A stretch of DNA of 64,000 nt from Pseudomonas sp. Irchel s3b2 (GTDB lineage: Bacteria > Pseudomonadota > Gammaproteobacteria > Pseudomonadales > Pseudomonadaceae), in NCBI RefSeq assembly GCF_900187445.1, contig NZ_FYEB01000014.1:1-64000 (forward strand), written 5' to 3'. Below are positions 34,064-43,291 of this stretch, one piece after another. How positions within the stretch are numbered: the stretch's first letter is position 1; every line of letters starts with the position of its first letter. Under the pieces are notes generated by a model that did not search any database, had not been told where the DNA came from, and saw nothing but the letters and a program-made list of their open reading frames with translations. Made by a program: the position numbers and the translations under genes.

Positions 34064-34936
34064 ATGAAGAAGCCCAACGTTCAACGTATTGCCGGTATCT
34101 ATGCGGGTCTGCTGGTATCCATGCTGGCCTCGGTACCGGCATTCGCACTGGAAACGGTAGAGCCGGGAAGCCTGACTATTGCGTTCAGCGGCGATATGCC
34201 GGGGACCGGTTATAAAGACAGCCGAATGGTCGGCTACGACGGTGAAATCCTTCAACAAATTTCCGAGAAGCTGGGTTTGAAAGTTAAACCTGCGTTGATG
34301 GACTGGGCCGGCACCATCGCCTCGGTGCAGGCTAAACGCGTGGATATCATGGCCGGCACCATGGGCTGGACCGAGCAGCGGGCGAAGATCATGACCGTGA
34401 GCGACCCGATTCACTATTTCAAGAACGGCATCACCCAGACCGACAAGACCAACTGGAGCAGCCTCAAAGATTTGCAGGGCAAGAAGGTCGGCACTATCAC
34501 GGGTTTCTCGTTCATCCCTGAGATGCGCAAGATCGAGGGGCTACAAGTGGCGTTGTACGACACATCCGATGCCGCAGTACGCGATCTCCTCGCCGGGCGC
34601 ATCGATGCAGTGATCGGCGATCCTCCGGTCATGCAATACGCCATTTTCCGCAATGAGCAGTGGCACCTGCACTTCAATGCTTTCACCGACAACGATCCGA
34701 ATTTCCCCCTGCTAACGGGTCTGGGCCAGGTGGTGTACGGCTTCAATAAAGAGGCCAACCCGCAGCTGGTGGCGGCCGTGAACGAGCAGATCCAGTCTCT
34801 CTGGAAAAGCTGTGAAATGCGCAAGATCGGTGCCCGCTACGGCCTGACTCAGGATGTCTGGTATGTGCCGGAAGGCAAGGATCTGAGGCTTGGTGTCGAC
34901 CGCCCGGCGGACTGGAAACTGCCCGGCTGCCAGTAA
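34064..34936 (+). CDS. Polar amino acid ABC transporter binding protein
   Basis: This 290-residue precursor has a signal peptide ending near AFA and an SBP_bac_3 fold (GYDGEILQQISEKLGL, then VDIMAGTMGWTEQRA and GRIDAVIGDPP). ATG at 34064 follows GGAG by six bases; a GTG three bases earlier is possible. The ligand is not readable from sequence. It is the first gene of a four-gene transporter set ending in an amidase. Confidence 0.85.
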   Translation: MKKPNVQRIAGIYAGLLVSMLASVPAFALETVEPGSLTIAFSGDMPGTGYKDSRMVGYDGEILQQISEKLGLKVKPALMDWAGTIASVQAKRVDIMAGTMGWTEQRAKIMTVSDPIHYFKNGITQTDKTNWSSLKDLQGKKVGTITGFSFIPEMRKIEGLQVALYDTSDAAVRDLLAGRIDAVIGDPPVMQYAIFRNEQWHLHFNAFTDNDPNFPLLTGLGQVVYGFNKEANPQLVAAVNEQIQSLWKSCEMRKIGARYGLTQDVWYVPEGKDLRLGVDRPADWKLPGCQ

Positions 34937-35013
34937 GCGCTGGAGCGGATGAGTCGGCCTGATGCCCCGTGCCGATTCATCGCCATGTCTATAACAAAAA
35001 GAGGTTAACCAAG

Positions 35014-35802
35014 ATGTCGACCCCGTCCGAACCTGCGTTGCTGCGAGTGCATGACCTGCACAAAAGTTATGGTGATCTGGAAGTGCTCAAGGGTATCAAT
35101 CTGGAATTGAAAGCCGGTGAAACCCTGTCGTTGATCGGCCCCAGCGGGTCGGGAAAGTCCACTTGCCTGCGTTGCATCAATTATCTGGAAAAACCCACTC
35201 GAGGCGATATCTGGCTGGGCGACGAGTTGATCGGGCAGATCAAGGACGGTAAACGCATACGTCTGATGAGTGATCGGGAAATGGCTCCGCAGCGACGCGA
35301 GATCGCGATGGTGTTCCAGCTCTTCTACCTCTGGCCACATTTGAGTGTACGCGACAACGTCGCGCTGGGGCCGATCAAGGCACAGGGTATGCCGCGCAAG
35401 CAGGCCTATGAGCTGGCTGATGCGATGTTGGAAAAAGTCCATCTGCGGCACAAGGCCGAGGTCTATCCCGAGCAATTGTCCGGCGGGCAGCAACAGCGGG
35501 TCGCTATCGCCCGCGCGTTGGCCCAACAACCTAAAGTCATTCTGTTCGACGAGCCGACCTCGGCGCTGGACCCCGAACTGGTGGGTGAAGTACTGGCCGT
35601 GATTCGTGAGCTGGCGCAAGAGGGCCGCACCATGATCATGGTGACCCACGAAGTGCGATTCGCTCGGGATGTGGCGGATCGGGTGATCTTCATGGACGGT
35701 GGACACATTGTCGAGCAAGGGCCATCGGCGCAGGTTATCGACAACCCCAGCCATGAGCGCACCCGCAGTTTTCTTGGGCGCATGGCCATGGAGGGCGCTT
35801 GA
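35014..35802 (+). CDS. Amino acid ABC transporter ATPase
   Basis: This 262-residue ATPase has Walker A GPSGSGKST, the Q-loop, signature LSGGQQQRV, Walker B ILFDEPTSAL and the H-loop VTHE, like GlnQ/HisP. The start at 35014 (MSTPSEPALL) gives the family N-terminus. Its stop overlaps the next gene's start by one base. Confidence 0.9.
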   Translation: MSTPSEPALLRVHDLHKSYGDLEVLKGINLELKAGETLSLIGPSGSGKSTCLRCINYLEKPTRGDIWLGDELIGQIKDGKRIRLMSDREMAPQRREIAMVFQLFYLWPHLSVRDNVALGPIKAQGMPRKQAYELADAMLEKVHLRHKAEVYPEQLSGGQQQRVAIARALAQQPKVILFDEPTSALDPELVGEVLAVIRELAQEGRTMIMVTHEVRFARDVADRVIFMDGGHIVEQGPSAQVIDNPSHERTRSFLGRMAMEGA

Positions 35803-36458
35803 TGGCGAACTTCGAGGTCTTTCTCGGGCTACTGCCCCTGTTGTTGAAAGGCGCGCTCACCGCGCTGGAAATCGCGCTGTGTTCCTTGCTGCTGGCGAGT
35901 GCCGGCGGAATAGTCCTGGCGGTGTTGCTGACGTTCGGTCGGTCACGGGTGTTGCATGGGGCGATCGGCTGTTTCATTGAATGGATGCGCAATGTTCCCG
36001 CGCTGGCGCATCTGTTCCTGATCTATTTTGGTCTTTCCTATCTTGGCATCAATTTACCCGCGTGGCTGGCCGCCATCGTCGGCTTGAGTCTGGTGGGCAG
36101 CGCGGTGTTGGCTGATATTTTCCGTAGCGGCTTGCAGTCGCTGCATGTCGGTCAGTATGAAGCCGGGCTGGCTGTCGGCCTGAGCCGGATGCAGATCCTG
36201 CGTTGCATCCTCTTGCCCCAGGCCCTGCGCGTTACGTTGCCGGCGTTCGCCAACTACGTCACGCAACTGGTCAAGGACACGTCCATCGCCTCGGCCATCG
36301 CCGTGCCGGAAATCATGTTCCTGGCGCGCAATCTGGTGACTTCCACCTTCCAGACTTCACTGATCTATTTGGCTGTGATGTGCATCTACGCCGCGATGAT
36401 TTTGCCGATCGGTGTGGGATTCATTCGGCTCGAACGTCATTTTGGGAGCGCGCGATGA
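35802..36458 (+). CDS. Amino acid ABC transporter permease 1
   Basis: This 218-residue HisM/GlnP-type permease has about five spans and the EAA loop (GQYEAGLAVGLSRMQILRCILLP). ATG at 35802 overlaps the ATPase stop; a TTG just before it is unlikely. It pairs with the next permease. Confidence 0.88.
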   Translation: MANFEVFLGLLPLLLKGALTALEIALCSLLLASAGGIVLAVLLTFGRSRVLHGAIGCFIEWMRNVPALAHLFLIYFGLSYLGINLPAWLAAIVGLSLVGSAVLADIFRSGLQSLHVGQYEAGLAVGLSRMQILRCILLPQALRVTLPAFANYVTQLVKDTSIASAIAVPEIMFLARNLVTSTFQTSLIYLAVMCIYAAMILPIGVGFIRLERHFGSAR

Positions 36459-37138
36459 TCAGTTTTTTTCAGCAGTACCCAGAGTACTGGAGCGACTGGA
36501 TCGCTCGCCTGTTGCTCGGTGCAAGGATCAGCGCCGAATTGTCCCTGATGGGGTTCGCTCTGGCGGTCATATTGGGTGCGTTGTTGGCCTGGGCGATGAA
36601 AAGCCCGAGTGTCCTCCTGAAACGGTCGGCTGCGTACTTTATTCAAAGCATGCGTGCCGTACCTCTTTTGGCGCTATTGCTGGCCCTGTATTTTGCGTTA
36701 CCCAGCCTGGGGCTGACGTTGTCTGGCTATTGGGCCGGGGTCATTGGTCTGGGTTTACAGGGCGCCGCTTACGTCGCGGAAATCCTCCGTGGCAGCCTGG
36801 ATTCGCTGCACCGCGGCCAGCGCGAGGCCGCCATCGCCACCGGACTGACACCGCTGAAAGCGTTTACGTCAGTCATCCTGCCGCAAGCGATTCGCGGCAT
36901 GTTGCCGCCACTGCTCAACGCCTATGTATCGATCCTCAAGGACAGCTCATTGTGCGCCCTGATCGCTACCGATGAGCTGATGCTGGCGGCACGGGCCATC
37001 GCTTCGGAAACCTTCCTGCCCATGCATGTCTTTCTGCTGGTAGGGCTGTTCTATTTTGTTATCGCTTTCCCTCTTTCAATGCTGTCGCGTGTGCTTGAAA
37101 AGCACTTTTCACGCGGGCGCAAAACCCTGCGAGGTTGA
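36455..37138 (+). CDS. Amino acid ABC transporter permease 2
   Basis: This 227-residue permease has the EAA loop GQREAAIATGLTPLKAFTSV. It overlaps permease 1 by four bases. The open frame upstream of 36455 lies inside the neighbour and is not used. Confidence 0.88.
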   Translation: MISFFQQYPEYWSDWIARLLLGARISAELSLMGFALAVILGALLAWAMKSPSVLLKRSAAYFIQSMRAVPLLALLLALYFALPSLGLTLSGYWAGVIGLGLQGAAYVAEILRGSLDSLHRGQREAAIATGLTPLKAFTSVILPQAIRGMLPPLLNAYVSILKDSSLCALIATDELMLAARAIASETFLPMHVFLLVGLFYFVIAFPLSMLSRVLEKHFSRGRKTLRG

Positions 37139-37142
37139 ATAT

Positions 37143-38570
37143 ATGAGCACCATAGATCGAGTTACTTCCTACAGTATTGCCCAGTTGCAGCAGGCGCTGG
37201 ATGCGGGGTGGCTGACTAGCGAAGCGCTGGTTCGTGCGCAACTGGCGCGCATCGAACACTTTGACGAGCAGCTCAATGCCTATGTCGAGGCCTATCCCAC
37301 GCGAGCTCTCAATGCGGCCATCGCTGCGGATCGTCAACGTGCGGCTGGCATACGACTGGGACCGCTGCATGGCATTCCTCTGGCGATCAAGGACTTGTTC
37401 GAGATCGATGGCAAGGCCATCACGGGTGGGTCATTGGCACAGGCACCGCGTGTTTCGAGGTTGACCGCCACCGCAGTGCAACGCCTGGAGCGTGCCGGAG
37501 CAATTATTCTTGGCAAGACCCACACCGTCGAATTCGCTTTCGGGGGCTGGGGCACCAACGCGGTGATGGGCACGCCGTGGAACCCATGGGACCGCAACGT
37601 GCATCATGCTCCGGGTGGCTCAAGCAGCGGCTCGGCAGTGGCCGTGGCCAGTGGGTTGGCAAGCGCTGCGTTGGGCACCGATACCGGTGGCTCGGTGCGA
37701 ATTCCGGCAGGCATGTGCGGCTTGGTCGGGCTGAAAACAACGCGTGGGCTTATCAGTCGCCATGGCTTGATCGAACTGTGTCCGTCGCTGGATTCGGTGG
37801 GGCCTATCACCCACACAGTTGAAGATGCGGCGTGGATGCTGGATGCACTGCTGGGCCCGGACCCGCTGGATCCGGTTTCGGCCCAGGCACCTGTATTCAG
37901 CGCCGCTGCCGGTCTCAATCAGTCGGTAGCCGGTTTGCGCATCTGGGTGTTGCCACAGGCCGAACGAGCGCATGTCGCTCCCGGGGTGCTGAAGGCTTAC
38001 GATTTGGGGCTCGAGCAACTGGCCGCGTTGGGCATGCAACTGATCGAGCAACCGCTACCCACGTCGTTGGAGCAGTGCATGCGCATCGCGGGTGGGCTGA
38101 TGAGTGCCGAAGGTTATGCCAGTCTGGGTAGCTTGTTCGAGCGCGACGATCTGCGTTTCGACCCCCATGTTCAACGTCGCGTACTCAGTGGTCGCGCCAT
38201 CGACGCAGCGTCGTATATCCAGTTGCACAATCAGCGCCGCGCCGCTCGGCACGCCATGCAGGAGGCCATGACCAACGTAGACGCCTGTGCTTTCCCGACT
38301 AACGCTATTGGCAGTGTGCCGTTGGATGAGGTCGATGAATATGGCACGCCGCTGGCCTTGTTGGGGCGGTTCGCCAACTTGCTGAACCTGTGTTCGGTGG
38401 CGCTGCCCATCGGGTTCGATGAAAAGTGCATGCCGGTCTCGATGCAGATTGTGGGTCGGGCATTCGCCGAACCGCTGATTCTGCGCATCGGCCATGCCTA
38501 TCAACAGGTCAGCGATTGGCACACGCTACGGCCTGAGGGCTGGGAGCTGGCAGATAACGCGGTTGCGTGA
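37143..38570 (+). CDS. Amidase-signature hydrolase
   Basis: This 475-residue enzyme has the amidase signature: catalytic Lys in GIPLAIKDLFEIDG, cis-Ser in GGSSSGSAVAVASG and the nucleophile Ser in TDTGGSVRIPAG. It starts four bases after the permease stop, so it most likely hydrolyses the imported compound to release ammonia or an amino acid. It could belong to the AtzF, GatA or amino-acid-amide hydrolase branches; the substrate is unknown. Confidence 0.87.
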   Translation: MSTIDRVTSYSIAQLQQALDAGWLTSEALVRAQLARIEHFDEQLNAYVEAYPTRALNAAIAADRQRAAGIRLGPLHGIPLAIKDLFEIDGKAITGGSLAQAPRVSRLTATAVQRLERAGAIILGKTHTVEFAFGGWGTNAVMGTPWNPWDRNVHHAPGGSSSGSAVAVASGLASAALGTDTGGSVRIPAGMCGLVGLKTTRGLISRHGLIELCPSLDSVGPITHTVEDAAWMLDALLGPDPLDPVSAQAPVFSAAAGLNQSVAGLRIWVLPQAERAHVAPGVLKAYDLGLEQLAALGMQLIEQPLPTSLEQCMRIAGGLMSAEGYASLGSLFERDDLRFDPHVQRRVLSGRAIDAASYIQLHNQRRAARHAMQEAMTNVDACAFPTNAIGSVPLDEVDEYGTPLALLGRFANLLNLCSVALPIGFDEKCMPVSMQIVGRAFAEPLILRIGHAYQQVSDWHTLRPEGWELADNAVA

Positions 38571-38612
38571 TGGTATATCTGTCGAGATCATGCTCACGCA
38601 ATAGCGACTTTC

Positions 38613-38638
38613 GGCAGTGACGATCACGGGTCACTGCC
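38613..38638. terminator. Hairpin between convergent amidase and lysE-type genes
   Basis: GGCAGTGAC and GTCACTGCC form a perfect nine-base-pair stem with an eight-base loop. It overlaps the last codons of the LysE-family gene and could serve both directions. No U-tract. Confidence 0.45.
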
Positions 38639-39224
38639 CTTGATACAACAGCGTCAACGCGAAGGCGACCAAGAGGAAGGCTGAGGTGTAATCTATCCAC
38701 TTTAACCAAGAGGCGTTCAATCGTTTCACGACTGACGAGCATGCTCCCGCAAGGCCTGCCCACCATAGTGAAGACCCAAGAAATACCCCGAGCACAAGCC
38801 ATGCGCCAGTTGTCATGTCTGATTGACTGACTCCCAGCCCGGCAAACAGCGTCACGAAGCCCAGGATGGTCATTGGGTTGGACAGTGTCAGCAGGCATGT
38901 GGTCGAGTACATACCCCATAGATCCCGGGTGGTTGATGAAATGGCGGTGACGTCACCTTTTTTTCGCCAGGTTTTCCAGGCCAGGTAAAGAAAGAAAGCT
39001 GCACCCGCAATTCGCAAATATCGGGTATCACCGATCAGCGTCAATAATCCAGTCAGTCCAAATAGAGCAGTCAATGCATAGGCCGCATCAGCTGTCGCCG
39101 CTCCCATCCCGGTCGTGAAACCTGCCTTGAATCCTCCTCTTAAAGTATTTTGCACACACAGTAAGCCTATCGGCCCAACGGGAGCAGCAATCGCCAAGCC
39201 CAGTAGCATTCCCTTGATCAACAT
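38631..39224 (-). CDS. LysE/RhtB-family amino acid exporter
   Basis: This 197-residue membrane protein has about six spans and the LysE N-terminus GLAIAAPVGPIGLLCVQNTL. ATG at 39224 follows AAAAAGGAG. The divergent Lrp/AsnC regulator at 39324 probably controls it, an arrangement common for amino acid exporters. The exported compound is unknown. Confidence 0.87.
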   Translation of the reverse strand: MLIKGMLLGLAIAAPVGPIGLLCVQNTLRGGFKAGFTTGMGAATADAAYALTALFGLTGLLTLIGDTRYLRIAGAAFFLYLAWKTWRKKGDVTAISSTTRDLWGMYSTTCLLTLSNPMTILGFVTLFAGLGVSQSDMTTGAWLVLGVFLGSSLWWAGLAGACSSVVKRLNASWLKWIDYTSAFLLVAFALTLLYQGQ

Positions 39225-39323
39225 GACAGGATTCTCCTTTTTCGGGGCCTCCATTTTGAATGGCTCACCTCTGCGAGTCCCATTGCGATTTGATGGTTTG
39301 CAGGCCTCTCCACCTAACAAACG

Positions 39324-39794
39324 ATGTTTTCAATGCCGATGACCGACAGACCTCTCGACCGCTTGGACAAACGCCTTTTGGCAGAACTTCAGGTGGACGC
39401 TCGGTTGAGCTTTGCTGAACTGGGAAGGCGCGTGGGGCTCTCGACTCCCGCTGCGGCCGAACGAGTTCGCAAGCTTGAAGATCGAGGTGTGCTACGAGGC
39501 TATCGTGCTGAACTCGATAGCCATTCCATTGGTTATCCGGTGACAGCATTCATCAGGCTATACGTCCCTACGGAACACTATGCCAAGGTATTGTCGATCA
39601 TTGAGGGCATGCCTGAGGTGCGAGAGGCCCATCACGTAACAGGCGATGCTTCATTCGTACTTAAAGTTGTTGCGGCCTCATTGGCTGCGCTGGAAACGTT
39701 AATCTCCTCCTTTGATTCATATGGCGGCACCGAAACTTCGGTTGTTCTTTCGACTCGCCTGGCCACCCGTGGCCTACCTATCAATCCCTATTAG
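39324..39794 (+). CDS. Lrp/AsnC-family regulator
   Basis: This 156-residue protein has an N-terminal helix-turn-helix (LDRLDKRLLAELQVDARLSF, then RVGLSTPAAAERVRKLE) and a C-terminal RAM/ligand domain (VREAHHVTGDASFVLKV). ATG codons at 39333 and 39339 are alternative starts. It is divergent from the exporter gene and probably responds to an amino acid. Confidence 0.88.
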   Translation: MFSMPMTDRPLDRLDKRLLAELQVDARLSFAELGRRVGLSTPAAAERVRKLEDRGVLRGYRAELDSHSIGYPVTAFIRLYVPTEHYAKVLSIIEGMPEVREAHHVTGDASFVLKVVAASLAALETLISSFDSYGGTETSVVLSTRLATRGLPINPY

Positions 39795-39887
39795 CCGAGT
39801 TGGGCTTCCAGCGCCGACAAGCTGAGTTAATTTCGTAACTTTTCACTAATTTGGCGAGATAAAAAAGTATCGACTGAGAATGGGAAT

Positions 39888-39902
39888 TGATATTATTCAT
39901 TA
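39888..39902 (+). promoter_or_regulatory. Weak Fur-like box before the siderophore receptor
   Basis: TGATATTATTCATTA matches the Fur 7-1-7 pattern at about 10 of 14 positions in an AT-rich stretch 47 bases before the receptor start. Iron control is expected for such receptors, so it is noted despite mismatches. Confidence 0.35.
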
Positions 39903-39948
39903 ATTCTCGCCGAGCTCCTGATGTGCCCGGCATCTTCTTAAGGTTTGT

Positions 39949-42078
39949 ATGTCGATGCGTCGAACTCTCGTTTCTCTGTGTGTGATCCAAGCCATTTCCC
40001 AGACCACCTGGGCTGACCAGGCACCGACTGATCCTGCGTCAATAGAGTTACAAGCGATCGACATCAACGGCACATTCGAAGAGCCGGCCCAAGGACCCGT
40101 CCAGGGGTATCGAACGACCCGTTCGACCAGCGCGACGCGCACCGACACTCCGATTCATGAAACCCCACAATCCATCAGCGTGGTCACCCGGGATGTTGTG
40201 GAAGACCTCGGCGCCACCCGCCTGCAAGACGCTCTCGATTACGCCGGTGGCGTGGGCCGTGCGAACAATTTCGGCGGCCAGGGCCTGACCACTTTCACCG
40301 TGCGTGGCTTTACCACCGGTGAGTTCTACCGCAACGGTTTCCCGATCAACCGCGGTTATCCGAACATGCCCGATGCCAATACCATCGAGCGCCTGGAGGT
40401 CCTGCGCGGGCCAGCCACAACGCTCTATGGCCGTGGCGACCCGGGCGGCACCTTCAACGTGGTGTCCAAACAACCCCTGGCCGAACGCACCGTCACCCTG
40501 GGCAGTCAGCTCAACGATCAGGGCATGCGTCGCGGAACGCTGGATGCCTCAGGACCGCTGGATGATGAAGGACGACTGGCCTATCGGCTGAACGTGATAG
40601 GCGAGGGTGGCGACACCTTCCGCGATCACGTCGAAAACGAGCGTTACGGTGTGGCGCCGGTCCTCGGTTGGCAGGTCAACGACACTACCCGTATCACCTT
40701 CGAAGGCGATTTCATGCGCAATAACGCGCCGCTCGATCGGGGCGTGACTCGCTATCGCAATCAAATCGGCGTCGCGTCGCGGGATACTTTTTTCGGTGAA
40801 AAGGATGTCGGCAAGCTGCACAACGACAACAACATGGCGCAACTGCGTTTCGAGCATTTCCTGAACGACAACTGGACCTTGGGCGGCGGCACGCAATTTC
40901 TTGACGGCAGCCTGCAAGGTAATGCCGTCGAAGCCAACGGTGTCGCTGCCGACGGCCGAACGCTGGGACGCAACTTCAACTACCGCAAGCTGGAGTGGCA
41001 AGACCTTGATGTGCAGTTGAATCTGACCGGGCATTTTTCCACCGGTGGATTCGACCACACGTTGCTCACGGGCATCGAGTATGAGGATTACGATTACAAG
41101 TCGATCATCCGTCGCTCCAGTGGGGCGGTGAGTGCCTACCCCATCGATATTTTCAATCCGGTCTACGGCCAGCCGCGTCCGGCGTTGACTCGCACCACCA
41201 CCCATGATCAGGAAAACCTCAAGACTTATGCCGCTTTCGTGCAAGATCAGGTAACGCTGACCGAGCGCTTGAAAGTCTTGGCAGGTGTGCGTTTCGAACG
41301 CTTCGAGCATGATTACGACAACAAACTCGTCAACGGTGTGAGCTGGACCAACAGCGACAACGCTGCCACCCCGCGCCTGGGTCTGATCTACGACTTGACT
41401 CCGACGGTGGCGATCTATGCCGACACGGCGCGGTCCTTCAAGCCCAACAGCGGTGCCAGTCGAACGGGCGGCGGTTTCAAACCTGAAGAAGGCAAATCCT
41501 ACGAGGTAGGTGTCAAGTGGCAGGCCCTTGATCGTCAATTAAGCGTGGACGCCGCGGTGTATCAGATTGAAAAAAGCAACGTCCTGACGACAGACCCGGT
41601 GGACTCGACCTTCAGCGTGGCGGCGGGCGAAGTTCGTAGCCGTGGCTTCGATCTGAATGTGGCCGGCAACCTCACGCCAGAGTGGCGGATGATCGGTGGC
41701 TATGCCTACGTGGATGCCGAAGTTACCCAGGACAACGTGCTGAAGTCAGGCACCCGCCTGATGAACATTCCGCGCGACAGTTTCAGCCTGTTGAACGTCT
41801 ATGAGTTTCAGGACGGTGGCCTCAAAGGACTGGGCCTGGGGCTGGGCGCCAAGTATGTCGACGAGCGCGCCGGCCAGACTGCGGCCAATGCCTTTTCCAT
41901 GGATAGCTACAAGGTGTTCGACCTGCTCAGCTTTTACAAAGTCAACGAGCACCTGCGGCTTAACCTTGACCTGAAGAATGTGTTCGACAGCCACTATGAT
42001 GAAGGCGCCTTTGGCAACGTTTACGCCTATCCGGGCGCGCCGAGAACCGTACAAATGGGTTTCTCGTACACTTTGTAG
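39949..42078 (+). CDS. TonB-dependent siderophore receptor
   Basis: This 709-residue outer-membrane receptor has a signal peptide ending near TWA, a plug domain (ETPQSISVVTRDVVED, ERLEVLRGPATTLYGRGDPG, GGTFNVVSKQP) and a 22-strand-type barrel ending in VQMGFSYTL. The plug resembles FhuA/FcuA/FoxA-type hydroxamate receptors, but the ligand cannot be assigned. No sigma/anti-sigma pair is adjacent and no N-terminal secretin-like signalling domain is present. It stands alone. Confidence 0.88.
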   Translation: MSMRRTLVSLCVIQAISQTTWADQAPTDPASIELQAIDINGTFEEPAQGPVQGYRTTRSTSATRTDTPIHETPQSISVVTRDVVEDLGATRLQDALDYAGGVGRANNFGGQGLTTFTVRGFTTGEFYRNGFPINRGYPNMPDANTIERLEVLRGPATTLYGRGDPGGTFNVVSKQPLAERTVTLGSQLNDQGMRRGTLDASGPLDDEGRLAYRLNVIGEGGDTFRDHVENERYGVAPVLGWQVNDTTRITFEGDFMRNNAPLDRGVTRYRNQIGVASRDTFFGEKDVGKLHNDNNMAQLRFEHFLNDNWTLGGGTQFLDGSLQGNAVEANGVAADGRTLGRNFNYRKLEWQDLDVQLNLTGHFSTGGFDHTLLTGIEYEDYDYKSIIRRSSGAVSAYPIDIFNPVYGQPRPALTRTTTHDQENLKTYAAFVQDQVTLTERLKVLAGVRFERFEHDYDNKLVNGVSWTNSDNAATPRLGLIYDLTPTVAIYADTARSFKPNSGASRTGGGFKPEEGKSYEVGVKWQALDRQLSVDAAVYQIEKSNVLTTDPVDSTFSVAAGEVRSRGFDLNVAGNLTPEWRMIGGYAYVDAEVTQDNVLKSGTRLMNIPRDSFSLLNVYEFQDGGLKGLGLGLGAKYVDERAGQTAANAFSMDSYKVFDLLSFYKVNEHLRLNLDLKNVFDSHYDEGAFGNVYAYPGAPRTVQMGFSYTL

Positions 42079-42278
42079 GTAGATAGGTAGCGCCCTTGCT
42101 ATGAGGACGGCATTGACAAGGGGCTTCGTCGTCGGCAGGTAAGTACGTCCAATGGGATCAGCTTCATTTTTTTGCCATCGGTAGGCGACGAGTAAGCTCC
42201 GTTGGTCATGCTAATGGGACAATGATTCAGGGATGTCACTCCAATGAGCGTAACTAATTTTCTCGAAGGAGATTAGCC

Positions 42279-42437
42279 ATGACCAAACGACAACATCACG
42301 GCTTTTCTGATGACCCTCAGAAAGTCAAAGAGGCGGGGCGCAAAGGTGAAACAAAAGCCAATGTCGCCACTGACAAGGCGGAAAAAGCCCGAATCGGTGG
42401 GCAGCATAGTCATGGACAGACACGCGGAGAACGATGA
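42279..42437 (+). CDS. KGG-motif small stress protein
   Basis: This 52-residue, very hydrophilic protein contains AGRKGE and RIGGQHSHGQ, variants of the KGG repeat of general-stress proteins such as Con-10, YciG and GsiB. An AAGGAG precedes ATG by seven bases. No Cys, Trp or Tyr. A strong hairpin follows at 42449. Confidence 0.72.
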   Translation: MTKRQHHGFSDDPQKVKEAGRKGETKANVATDKAEKARIGGQHSHGQTRGER

Positions 42438-42448
42438 TACGCCTGCAC

Positions 42449-42478
42449 GACCTGCTGACATGCTCGTGTCAGCAGGTC
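42449..42478 (+). terminator. Hairpin after the KGG protein gene
   Basis: GACCTGCTGACA and TGTCAGCAGGTC make a perfect 12-base-pair stem with a six-base loop 11 bases after the stop codon. The T-tract is missing, but position and strength fit a transcript end. Confidence 0.55.
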
Positions 42479-42528
42479 GGGATCTCATAAAACGCCCACC
42501 TGGTCGAGTGAGTGGTTGGGAATCACTA

Positions 42529-42798
42529 TTACGACAAGTGGTCCATGATAACTTTCAGCCGACCGTCCCGGTCGAAGTGATAACGCTGCAGATCCCTCGC
42601 CAGGATCAACACGCCGGTGAAGTGTGCCGCTGCTTCCTCGCGGATGTCTTCGATTGACGGACTGCGCTCGGGACTGGATTGGTAGCGCGCACTGAAATGA
42701 GTAAGAACCAGATTTGGAATGCGTGCCGATTCGGCAAAACGTGCCACTGCGGCTGCACTGCTATGCCCATAACTTGTCCGCGTGCGATCGATATCCAC
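42529..42798 (-). pseudogene. Truncated RNase Z, C-terminal fragment
   Basis: The 89 codons include GHSSAAAVARFAE, IPNLVLTHFSARYQ and SPSIEDIREEAAAHF, the C-terminal third of bacterial tRNA 3'-processing ribonuclease Z. The first about 10 codons (MDIDRTRTSY) no longer look like the family, and the HxHxDH catalytic motif and substrate arm are absent. The fragment cannot be active. The opposite strand from about 42782 resembles the tail of a different gene, so a junction lies near 42775-42785. Confidence 0.75.
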
Positions 42799-42873
42799 GA
42801 GGGCGACAGGATTGATGAAGAGGCGCTGAAGACGCTGATTCGCGCCGCGGTGGCGCTCAATACGTTGACATAA
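42782..42873 (+). pseudogene. Possible C-terminal tail of another gene, opposite to the RNase Z fragment
   Basis: The last part of a plus-strand frame reads IDIHEGDRIDEEALKTLIRA and then AVALNTLT before a TAA stop. It looks like ordinary coding sequence of a soluble protein, whereas upstream in the same frame only RNase Z antisense is found. I do not recognise the family. It is probably the other side of a deletion or recombination joint. Confidence 0.35.
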
Positions 42874-43291
42874 ACAGGCTCTCGCACCGTCCTTCAGTGG
42901 CCCGTTTAGATCAGCATCAAGCGCTCAATTGAGACTGTTTGGTTGTGTTACACAACTAATTAATCATTTTCGTTCAAGGTGCTTGCCGTGGCTCATTCCG
43001 CAAACTTGCGGATAAAAAATGGCACTGTTTAGATCGATTATTTCTTTAGGTTATTTATATAGTTCTGGCTCGAATATCTATAACGAATAAATCCACGTCT
43101 TCGTTTTGATTCTGTATGCGGTGAAGAGCATTTAGCCGCTATAACAGACGGCGACGTATCGACCGCGACACTAAAGCGGTTTCAACATCAAATTCTGCTG
43201 CTCGGCCATCATCTTGTCGTCCCTTCGCCAGTCCTTAGAATCCGCCTCCATCAGCTTCGTCCAACTATCGAATCGCTTAGGGAGTTACACC
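42874..43291. other. AT-rich leader region of the methionine-rich protein gene
   Basis: About 420 bases without a gene. It holds a 7-2-7 dyad at 42997-43012 (TCCGCAA, AC, TTGCGGA) and a very AT-rich core around 43020-43090. No recognised copper (CueR/CopR) box, REP element or ANR box was found. It presumably carries the promoter and a long leader for the gene at 43292. Confidence 0.45.
42997..43012. promoter_or_regulatory. 16-base dyad upstream of the methionine-rich gene
   Basis: TCCGCAAACTTGCGGA is a perfect palindrome about 280 bases before the gene start and is followed by A-rich sequence. The two-base centre is too tight for a good RNA hairpin, so an operator is more likely. No regulator is assigned. 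Confidence 0.3.
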
